A program made the translations under genes and the position numbers. The notes under the pieces were generated by a model. It was not told the DNA's origin, did not search any database, and saw only the letters and a program-made list of their open reading frames with translations. From Amphiura filiformis (Eukaryota > Echinodermata > Ophiuroidea > Amphilepidida > Amphiuridae), in the NCBI RefSeq assembly GCF_039555335.1, contig NC_092628.1, positions 62,939,235 through 63,003,234 of the forward strand: a DNA stretch of 64,000 nt, given 5' to 3'. This document shows positions 46,301-58,300 of this stretch, in pieces. Positions within the stretch are counted from its first letter, which is position 1. Every line of letters begins with the position of its first letter.

Positions 46301-49300
46301 GTCTAAATATGATAGATGCAAGTTACAAGAAACTTTGCCTGCAAAGAATTGCCTCTCAGTTGAATTGCCAGATGAAAAAACATACCACCAGTTTTCAGTT
46401 TCAGTTTGCTTTTTTCTAATTTGGCCAAGTTGTTTAGCTGATTGAACTAGCATTGACCATTTAAGCATCACACAAGTGCAAACATATACTGTAACTACTG
46501 AAACAAATCATAGATAACCCATAGAGTACCAGACAGTTTCTCTTTGTTGAGCTGTAGAATGACTGTGTTTCTAGATTAAAATCAAGTTAAATTTCATTTT
46601 GATTATAAAATTTGGTTACTATACAAGGCATTCTACATTTGTTCAGACAACATTGATCTTGGACACAACACTGATATGCCTAGCACTATCTATATGCATG
46701 TATTAGTTGACTCCTGATGTGGATGGATAAATGGCTGTCATAATTCTCAAAATGGCTGCCATGTATGCCATTTCTACCTGAGTATTCATCCTGGGCATCA
46801 TAACCAGCAGGGATGCTATCATTAATGGCTTCGGAGTTGGTGTGCTGCGGGTAGATGAATGGTAGCGGGAAGAGGAATGTTTGTTGTTGCCATAGCGATC
46901 TCCAGATGTGTATACAAATGAGGCTGCAAGTCCCAAATACATCATGTTAATTCAACCAATTCTACTCATGATGCAAGACTTTTTTTTTTAAATATACAGC
47001 TGCTTGCATCACCAAGGATTGCACAATTTTATAAATATCAATTTTTGAGATGTATCTATAAGCTTAAGTTAGTAAAAGAAAAAGGAGCAAAATGTTTACC
47101 AAATCAACAGCTTTATTGTGATGAGAGAAGAAAGAAGAGTTTCATAGTTTGTAGAAGGCAAGAATAAATTTGGTGAATCAGTCTAATTTTTAGTCATTCT
47201 AAAGTGCGCCTGAAGAATTCTTATTCCAACAACAATCCTGCTTATAGAACCTATAGTTAGATTAACTTATTGCCAGAAGTTTCAAGGGAATATGTGAAAG
47301 GTGCAGCATATGTGCATGGAGGCATGATTGTGCCATACTTCTGCTCTTGGTATTATAACTAATATGTTATTATAACCCTTTGACACAACTTTACTCTTCT
47401 AATATCCTTCAACTAAAGTCTAAAAATCTTACTAAACTTAATAAAAGGTGGCAACTGAGAGCTTCAAAAACTACACTTGTAAATGCCCCTTACCAAATTG
47501 CAATGGCCAATGGCATTCTACTCATCTAGACAAGAATGCATCTACTATTTAAACTCATTACTTAGAGTTATCAACATCTACTAGGATTAATGCCCTAAAA
47601 CTTGGATTACAAACACAACTAACTTAGATTAAAGCCCAGTACCTGAGGTGCTAGTTGGGGACAGCACATCAAACGCCCCATCACCATCGGATAAACGTCG
47701 GTTACGAGTTTTGATCTTGACACTGGTTGTTCTGGGTTTCACTGCAAATTAGCAAGCATTTAACTTGGGTCAAACTACCGTATATCCTCTAATAAATGGG
47801 CGTGAAGTTTTTCAAAAAGGGGGGGGGGGGTATTTTGGAGGTCATTTTACAATGATAACTCCCACAAAATTGTTAGGTAAATTTAAAAATCACACCAAAA
47901 TGATTAACTATGGACTTAGGAACAATGACTTCCGGTTCACTTTTGGGTTTACAATGTATTTTCGCCAATACCAACGCCATTACCGATAGTGTGTGGATTG
48001 TGGTAAGCTTACTTACACAAGATAGCAAGTAAATTGTTTGTTTCAGGGGGAGTTAAGGGCGTTTATTTAATTCAATTTTTCAAAAAGACTGGAGGGGCTT
48101 TTATTTATTAGAGGATATACAGAAGGTCTACATACTACACTATGCTGCATTGAAACACACTCAAAATCACAATTACATGCATTTAACTACTAGCAGAGAC
48201 TTCTGAATAACTTTGCTTTTATTCTTGAACTACTGTCCATTTCAAGAGCCACCCAGTTCCTTCAAGGCATGTGTGTACTATGAGATGTGATTTTGAGTAT
48301 GTTTGTTATAATTTATTTAGTATATAGCTATTTAATCCTATACTATGCAAGTCTGTCTCAAAATATATTGCCCTTTCCTACTTTTCCAAATATGCGTAAC
48401 AACCGTACCTCTACAACATTTACAATCACACAAGAAGCATATTCTCCATTTGTTTCATCTTATTTATATTCTATACAATGAAACTAACTCTAAGCAACAA
48501 ATCAGAGACTCAAAAATAACGTTTCCAAGCTTTTGTTTAATCCAGAAAGCTACTTGTTTGTTATTTATAGTGAAGCTAGATTGCAATGAATTAAGCTTGG
48601 TTAGTAATATCTACATTGATCATACCTGGTGGGCCGTCCTCCTCAGCCCAGGTATCCAGGCCGGAACGAAGATGAGTTTCTATGAAAAATGTAATATATC
48701 AACATCAAACAGAGACACATGCAAAGGAATTATAAGGTTAGTATAAATATACTGTTAAGGAAAAACCTAATGCAACTTCATGCAAATAAAAATTGAAATA
48801 AAAGTCATTTTCAAATTGCTATTCTAAAATTTCATGCACTTTTGATAAAACAAATTGGTGATAAACGCTTCAAGTCAGCTTAATAAAGGCATGCATTTTA
48901 AAGAATGATTCAAGACCAAACTTCATGCAGCGACAACAATAAGAAGGATACCAAGTCAAACCATATAAAGATTTCTTCAGATTTATTTGATAATTCCATT
49001 TGGCCCTAAGCAACACAACTTAATGAACAATTCATTGAAGTGTACAATATCGATAAAAATTATGTCAAGTTAAGTTTTCATTAAAACAATATTAACTTCT
49101 GCAAATATTGGAATCTATTTTTGATACATACAAGGCAATTTGTATATAAAACTACACCATTTTAACATTGGAACACAAAATCAACATCCAACTATTTTAT
49201 CTAAAATAAACTTATAATAATATAAATTGCTTTTTAAAAAAAAGCAGATATATACATCCCAGAAACACATTGGATATACTAAGACCACCTGAAATATAAA

Positions 49301-52300
49301 AATGGTAAGGATTTTATAAATTTAACAATATTATTCCTTTGAATGTTTAGTACCTGTGTCTCTTCTGTCGTCAAACGAAGTGTAACCATTCATCCTTCCT
49401 CTGCCTTTCTTGTCTAAGAAGAAAACATGCAGCAACATTATGCAATAAGTATCATCACAAATAACACAAAGAAGCAACATACGGTTTAGCCATTGTGTCT
49501 ATGTAAGATTTTTCAAGTTTGTTAAATGTTATGTGTGATACATCATGGTATTGTGTGTTGTGGTGAAGTGTTGTTATGTTTAGGCCCACTTTTAGATTAG
49601 TTTCAAAACCCTATAATATATAATTCTAACTATTGTAAATATCATTTGAACAGTATTAGGGTATTTGCTTGGTATCTTGATATTATATGTGAAATACTGT
49701 AGTGTTAGGTACTGTAGTGTAACTTAGTAAAATTTACTTTTCATCATGATTCTGTTTTTAAATCTTATTTTCATATTCAAATTAGAGTGAGATCTATCAT
49801 GCTTAGTTAGTTGGCTACTACATGTTAAAACATTAAAGACTCACATTCTCAAGGCATGTATAATTAATTAATTGTGTGATTTTGTTGATCCCCTTAACTC
49901 GACCCGACTTGGTGCAAGATAGTTGGGAAGCTTAAAACCCGGCTTAAAACCCCACAACATGCTTTGATAAAGTAAGCTGGTACTGTGTACTACGGCCTAC
50001 ACATGGAACTAAGTTAATACGGCTATGAATCACTAACTACAAGGTCTTTACTATTTTTTATTTTCTTGCCTGATTTAGCATTTACTGTATACAAGGAAAA
50101 TGAGTTAAGTATGGATAAAAGTGCATAGGGGTATATACCTATATATGGAAGCATACATACCATATATGGAGGCATAATTCAGGGCGCCATCGCTCCAGGT
50201 CAAACCAGCCATGGAGGGTAGTGATGATGGTAGGCCTATTTTGATTGGACACAACAAACGAGGGAGTCTTGGTAACAATTTGAATTCCTATGTATTATTT
50301 TCAAGTTACATTTGCTCTATAGATTACAAATGAATTGATACTGGTGCATTGTTTTGTTCAGAACATGAATCTTCACTAACAATTTTGATGCATGATAAAA
50401 CAAATATCTGTTAAAAGTCAAAGCTATCTGTCAAAATTTAAAGTTGCAAATAATGAATACTGAAAACGGACAGCATGACAAACACATCCTCATGGTACAT
50501 TCCAAATATGGCAAATATGTGGACAGTGGAGTTCATGTGACATGTTTACAAGCACATTTGATATTCTGTATAATGTATTCAAGTGGAATTTGTTTGGTGT
50601 GCTCACAGGGAAGTACAAGAACCATATCATATGACTTATAATACTGTCCTTCACCATTTACAAGACAAAGGGTCAAGGAATCTGACCACCAGGGGAGGTG
50701 GGGGGGGGGGGGTCAGTGTGCAAATTGTTTCATATTACTCCTGTAACAAGTATTCATATAATACAAGTTCAATAGAGGGAGACATTTTGCTTTGCCAAAA
50801 CTGGAAGAACTTGTGTGTTGTGGTTCAAACCATATTATATGGGGGGTTGGGATTTGCTAGCACTCCATCCACTTCAGGACAAAGCTGATGAATGTCTTTG
50901 ATGATCCTTCTTCTTGCTTTGGTACATCTAGCTCTAATTTGCTTTAATCTGTCCCTTTTTTCACTATTTTGTTTGGCAATGCACAAATTGCTGCACACAT
51001 TCACTACTATTACTAATTTTGGCTGGTAACAAACATTACAACATAAACAAAATTGTTGCAAAACATATTAACTAGATTCAGTTTGAAACATTAACACAAC
51101 TATTTACTAAAGTTACTAACTTTACTAATGAGCAATCAGCAATAAAGGGCCTTTTTCAGAAAGCAGAACATATTTTTATTGAATGTAGCACAGTTTAATG
51201 CATGGTGAATCAATAATGCAATATCTCTTTCCCTGAATAGCTGCCAAGATGCAAATAAGATAGACCCACTGCTTTTTAGGAATTTTGGGAAAAATGCTTT
51301 TCAGGTATAGATGACAGGGGGTGCATTCAAGCTTAGTTTGGTAAATAATTTGTGAAGGGAGTTAAGTTTAGTACCTGATTCATAAGATGAACGATGAGAT
51401 ATAGTGGGGGTTTCATAAGTGTCCGATTGCATTCCAACTTTGGTGGTCGAACGATGCTCTAGGATATGAAAACAAAATTACAGTTTGGCAAAAACAAATC
51501 AAAATTTACGCAAATAGTAAAGACATGTTCTAATTTTAGAATCGTTTTACAGAAATTTCTTATATTTTTGTAAAATTTGTATATTTTATTTTATTTTAAT
51601 TTATAATATAATGACTGTTAGCTCTGTCAAAATTCCTCCAACTGGATTCAAACTTTGCAAAACATTTTGGATTTTTATACTGATTGAAAATTTCTCTGAA
51701 AGACACTATGTTACCAGTATTAATAACAAATAAAAAATACAAATTTCCTCCTGGAAACTATATATTATTACAGCATCATGTTCATTGGAGAAATCTTGGG
51801 TGTTAATATAGCAGTTTTGTTATATGGGTGTTATAAGCTTAATATCACCTGGGCTGATCGCACAAAGAACTGCAGTACATAATAAGCCCCATAAGTTTGA
51901 GATGAAATAAGCACTCAGAAGAGGTTTAGATACTTAACATTTAGTTGCAGGTCTTTGTGAGATCAGTTTTTATGATAAGAGTGCAGTAAGAATGGTGAGG
52001 TGATGTATTAAGATCCCAGACCTGCCCAACTTTGATCTATCTGTTGTTTTATAGGAAGGAGGAAGGATTGGGATGATATATAGTATTTTATGAATGGATG
52101 GATGGATGGATGAAATGATGTGTTAAAAATATCAGAGACCTAAACATCAGAATGTAATTTTATGCAAAGACTTTAAAAGTCTTACTTTTCATTTCAAATT
52201 GTTAGATAATAACAATTGTAGGAGATTGGTTATTATCAAAAGTACCAACATTTTATCAATCAAAAACGTTTTAAATGGTTGTTTCATGCAATTTAAAGTG

Positions 52301-55300
52301 GGGAAATCCATAGTTCCAACAGAATATATCTTAAACAAACAGCCTCCTTCTGCTGCACTTGTATTAATAAAAGACGCAGAAAGGGAAAAAGAGGAAATAG
52401 ATGCTAATTTAACTACTTCAAGTACTTTATCAAAGAAAATATCCCAGCCATAGTTCTAGTTCATTATAACCACAAGTCCTACAAGTTCCCTGCTTGCAAA
52501 GTCTATTTTTTCCTACATTATACATATCACTGTAACTTCAAAGCAGGTCTCTAAAATAATCTACCATCTTCAACTTCCAAAGCGGTCTCTAAAATAATCT
52601 ACATAATAGTCTACCATCATTCTCAAATCAAATATTATTCAGTGGGTGTGTATGTAGGGGTGTAATGTTGCATGTGGTTTATGTGGGGTGTATGTAGTGT
52701 GCCTTCAGTGCCTACCAATGCATGCATTTGTGCGTTATATATACATGTATGTGTGGGGTGTAGGGACGTATGTATGAAAATTTAATATTGCTGTTTATTA
52801 TGTAGCGGTAATATTTATAGCCTAATGTAATTGCAGCAAGCATTTGTGTTTTTTTTAATCTGTTGTGATGTATATCTTGCAATACATATGACACACATAA
52901 ATAAACAGCAACAGAAATATAAACATAACTTCTTCATTACAAATTAATCGATATACAAATTCAAGCAAATTGTTGCCAAATTCATTGTAGGACCTGTGGG
53001 AATAACATGTTAAGGTTGTTGAATTCAACAGGTTTAGGCAAAGAATGCAAGGTCTTGTTGTTATTTGTGGGGATTTGAGACATATTAGCATCCCAATAGG
53101 ATAAGAGAGGGTAATTTTGACTTGATTTCATCTTCATATCAAGCTGGAGGTAGAAGTTGGTCACCAGTATGCTAAAACAGATGAGTAGCTCTATATGCCA
53201 ATTCTAGAAATCTAGAAATGTTGTGGTGTTACTATGTGAATCCCATGTGCATGGATAGACCACTACTTCATAATCTCTATGTACGCCTCAACCCTGTGAA
53301 CAGAAATCATGATTAGTGCCCAGTCACCAAAAATGTATCCTGAATGAGGATAAATTAAGTTAGAGAGATGTTATTAAGAGTGTATATTTTCAAGCACAGG
53401 TGATTGATTGTTTTTGTATGGTAACCATGACGACCAGCCTCTCACCTTCACCTGATTGGTTGGCATGGTCCGATGACCCGCTGCGATTGGCTACCGTGGC
53501 ATAGAGTGGACTGCCATTGGGGATGAGGGCTGAATTAGTGGAAAAGAGCAAGCATTGTTTTCAATTGTACATGTGAATCCAGCAGGTTTTTCGTACATAA
53601 ATATCTTATTGAACAAAGTCAGTAAAATTGAAATTTATCACCTCAATTACAATGTAAACGTTAAAAACACAAAATTGATGACTTCCTCAATTTAAGACAT
53701 CAAAATATAATTATTGTTAAAGTTACTTCACACAAATTATGAAGATATAGTGTTTATTGCCATAAGACTTGTTATTGCAAACACACTTCTTATAAAAGAG
53801 TACAGTTCAGTCTTAACAGGGCATTTTGTGATCCACAGCCTTTCCCCCTTACTCCAAAAACATTGAGGTTTTTATGCTATCAGAATCCTAGATCTATTGG
53901 CATAATGTTTGTGTTCATAATATCAGATTCAGTCATTTGACCAAGGCATCTAATTTTCCTGAATGTCAACAGCCAGACTTTACAGAGTAGCTTATAGAGC
54001 ATTGTAAATTTGTAATACATGCAATTTTTATGCATAATTCGCTAATTAAATGTCTGAATCAACTGAACTTTTCTCATCTATTGAATCATAGGCCTACCCT
54101 AAAAAGAAGGTTCTACTAGAATCACGAAATGCCCTTAAATGATTAGTACACACTTTGGTTTCCCATGTGTAAGTCAAAGTTGGTAAAATCGGAATCCTTA
54201 TAGGGTTGGGCAATATTCAATAGTCCACACTTAATACATGTAGCTTTCTGTCAAAATTGATTGACAACCACATTGATATTGCCCAACCCTAACAATATGT
54301 AACTGTTGAGTAGAATAGAGAAGTGAAATACATGAAGATAGGAATGAATATGAAATTCAATTACAAATAAAATGTCGTAACTCAATTAATAACATGACAA
54401 AGTATTCAAAGGTATAAACAATTACATATTCATTTGTAATTATTACAATATCTTTTGATCATCTGGAACCATTTTGAATGTCGTACTACACAGCATTCTG
54501 TCAACTTTTTCTAGTTTCTAGGAACACCTACCTTGGTTATGTCTTTTACCGGTTCCAAATTCTGTTTCATGCATCCCACCTGTACAGAAAAATGGATATG
54601 GTCAAAAAATGGGACCCTTCACCAAGGCACTTTGTTGTGCATAAATATCTATGCTATATGAAAATTGCCAGATGTATAGAAAAAGGTGGAAATGCAAAAA
54701 AGAAAACAAATTTCTATGTGTCTACTTAAATTATGTAATATGTAATTTTTTTATTTGCAGAAATGATGTAATAAAATGCTTTACAACTACTGAACTCTTT
54801 TCAAAATGCAGAGCTACCAACATTCAAAAATACATTTCAGTATTATAAAGACTTCGTAAAACCAGTATTTATCCTAAACTCTGTATTTTCCATAAAAATC
54901 AGCATTTTCAAACTTCCATATACAAAAAGTATAAACAGTATTCTTTGGCATTTTTATGATTTTTTCAGTATTTTGAGTTATATCAGTAGAAATACTGAAA
55001 ATTGGTTCTAGTTGGCAGCTCTTAAAATGTATACACCCGTCATTGGCGCCACCTGGACAACATTCATGCACATCTGTAGATAACCAGGTGAAGTTAGAAG
55101 AACTTCAGTATTATGGTATACCCTATAACCTCTATGCACAATCAAAACATGCAAGTGGTACTTGAGTTGTTCTTACAGTGGGTCGGACAGAGTATAAATG
55201 CAACATCAGCTTACCTCTATGTTGATCCACACCGCCCCCAGGGTTGAGTGGTTCCAATTCAGTAGCTAATGGTGATTTTGTCATGTCCCGATCAGACGAC

Positions 55301-58300
55301 TGTCCACCTTTAGCCCATAATAAGTCGGGTGCGTCTAATTCATTACCTATTTTACCATTGGCATTTACTTTTCCTTTCCTAAAACACACAGAAAAAGTCA
55401 TAACAAATTATTTGCTAAGTAAACATATACACAGTTGTGATGTTGTGATGATGCAATACTCTTTATCACTAATCAGTTAAGTTACTTACTGTCTTTTACC
55501 ACCAAGGCATTGTGCCAATATGGAGTCCAACCCCATAGCATACCTCTCTCTTTTCATTTCTGATCTTTGAATGAATTGCATCTGGATTTGTACATTGCAC
55601 TAGACACTATTGAGGTATGTGTGAGTGGGTGTTTACAAACAAACATAAAATAAACAACTTTCTTTTTCATGGCTTGTTTGACTTCCAGGATTGGAATTTC
55701 ATTTTATTTTATATTTCAAATAAAACTTCCAAACCACTGATTTGACCTGGAAATTCAGAGACAACAGTCTTGACCATTGTATTTTAATGCTCTCTTGAAC
55801 GGGCATTACCAGTGATTAACTGAACCAGAAAACCCTAATATTCATGAAAATTAAGATCTTTGTGAATTGACAAATGGCAAACTTGTAAATGTTCTGATAA
55901 AGACAAAATCTGACATCAAAATGAAGGTAGAATAATAGTACTCCCATACTTTTATTACTTTTCAGGTTATGCGATCAGTAGTAAGGCTGCTGAATTCAGA
56001 AACCAAGGTAAGGCAAAAAAATACTATACTATATTATTGTCTGGTGGAGAAGTTAGATATATTTTGTACAAAGAAATATCTGATAATCCCTTCAAACTGA
56101 TCTTTAGCGCCATGTCCATTTTAAGGACTAAGACTAACTGCCAAGGTATTTTGGTAAAACAGTCAAGATGTTTGAGGTGTTTAAACATGGCTCAACTTCA
56201 TGAAAACAAGTTACAAATTCTTCCTCCTTTCTTGTTGTTCTTAGCTACTATTGATAAGATTGAGTGGTTCTGATTCATATAATCAAAATACTTACGGTTG
56301 AAATTTCCTCTTCTCTTTATACTGTTGTCCAAAACACACACAACATGTGGCTCCACAGCACAATGAAGCACAACACTTGGCACACTCTTCTTCATCGGAA
56401 CAGCAACAAGGACACATTGATGTCCAACACCTCGCCAGAGCACCACAGCATGGACCAAATGGACCACAACAGTCTGAGTCTGGACAACATGAGGCACAGC
56501 ATGCACAGCAACCACATACCAAGCAGAGGACAATAAGAATGGCTAGTAGAAGCAGTAGGAAGATGGTAGCCACGATGACCAGCCATAGCCACCATGGGAA
56601 GGCTGCTGCTCCTGTTATAGGGTCTGGTGGTATTGCTGTCACTGTGGAAATAAAATTACAGCAGTTCCTTGATATAGTTATATACTTTTGTTGCTTAAAC
56701 ATTTTTCATACTTGACAGACATGACAACAGGCTTCTTGTGACAAAATGCAGCATGTAACAAAGTCAACAACCTGTTTACTTGTTTTTTTTCTTCACATGG
56801 CATTTTTATATGGAAAAATGCAATTAAAACCATTGGGCAACACTTACAAATATATTTGCTTAAAATTTAAGATGGAACCCTAATACATGTACATCATTCT
56901 AGACATTGGATGGCAATATTCTCAATTAAAGATTTTGTTCTCCAATTTTTCAAGAATCCCTTTGACTGTTGCATTAAAATAACACTATCCATGCTTAATA
57001 GGCAACATTTTATATCCAAAACAAAAACTAGATTAAAATTTATACTTTATCTGGTTTGTAACAGTAAGTAACTCCATTGCAGTAAACATCAAAATTTTTA
57101 AAGGCATAAAACAATGGATGTGACATCCAGTCATTTGTTTTTAATTTATTGTAAATTGTGTAGCACCTTTCTGTTTGACTTTAGAGCAAATATAGAGTAA
57201 TATATTCATTCATTCTTCATAACAAGTGTGTCATACTTCAATTCACAGTCATTCTTATTGACAAATTGACAAAATTTGACAAAAAAACACAATTTTATTA
57301 CTCATTTTAAGTTTACAGTACTTGGAACCAAAACTGACAGAGCAATTTTATATAAACACCCGATACTAACATAAAAACTCAAAATAACGTCTCCTTGAGC
57401 AAAACCATAAAGTGCACTTATGGTTCAAATTTCACGGCAGGTGTTTTTGAATTATCTGCCAGTGGAGAAGGTTCATATCTGCACAGCTCTGACAACAACC
57501 CTTTAGATTGACTCGATAGAAACTTGAGACACAAAACAATGATTGATGACAAATATGAAGAATGCAACACAAACATATTCATGCAAAACATATTCATGCA
57601 AATACCTACAAGATAGGAGATCGTAGGACATCTCAATAATTGAAGGTTCAAGAACTATTTGGTATTGAGTCACAGAAAACAAATATACAGAATGAAAATT
57701 TGGCACACTTTAAAATTTGTGTTTTTATTGAAAAAAGGAGAAGACAATTTATGTGGATTATTGAGATGTCCTATACCATTTTTCACCCTGATGTGACGCC
57801 AAGGCGTTGAGGCAGCTGTTTCGGGCACGCATCTATGCAGCATCTTTAATCGCCTGCGTGTGTACGCCAGCACTTTGAGCGAACACAAGCTATTTGTAGC
57901 TGCGCCCAATGATATGTGCACCGACGTCACTGCCACATCAGAGTGGAAAATGGTATATAAAACTAAAGAACAATGAGTAAACATGCAAATGGGACAGCGT
58001 TGCTGAAGGGCGAGATAATGTAACACCAGGGGTTCTCAATTGACAGCCCGTAGGCCAGATGCGGCCTGCCGACCAATTGTGGTTGGCCCTTGAACAGCTC
58101 TGAAATATACAGTAAACATAACAAAGCAAGGTGTATTTGGACCTCAAACACAATTCTTTGAAATGATTTTGGCCCTCTATGGCCCGTGAGCAAACGTAAT
58201 TGAGAACCCACGGTGTAACAGAAATAAAAACATGCCTTACCTAGAATTGGAGGACCTTGAAAATAGGAATGAGATTCAAGGTTTGTTTGTTTATGATGTA

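Larger units (their letters stand above)
56642..58250 (-). other. NEO1 intron with two MITEs
   Basis: Phase-1 intron of about 1.6 kb between the microexon and the transmembrane exon. It carries hairpin elements at 57,771-57,960 and 58,027-58,213. The open frames 57,418-58,026 read through repeats. Confidence 0.65.
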
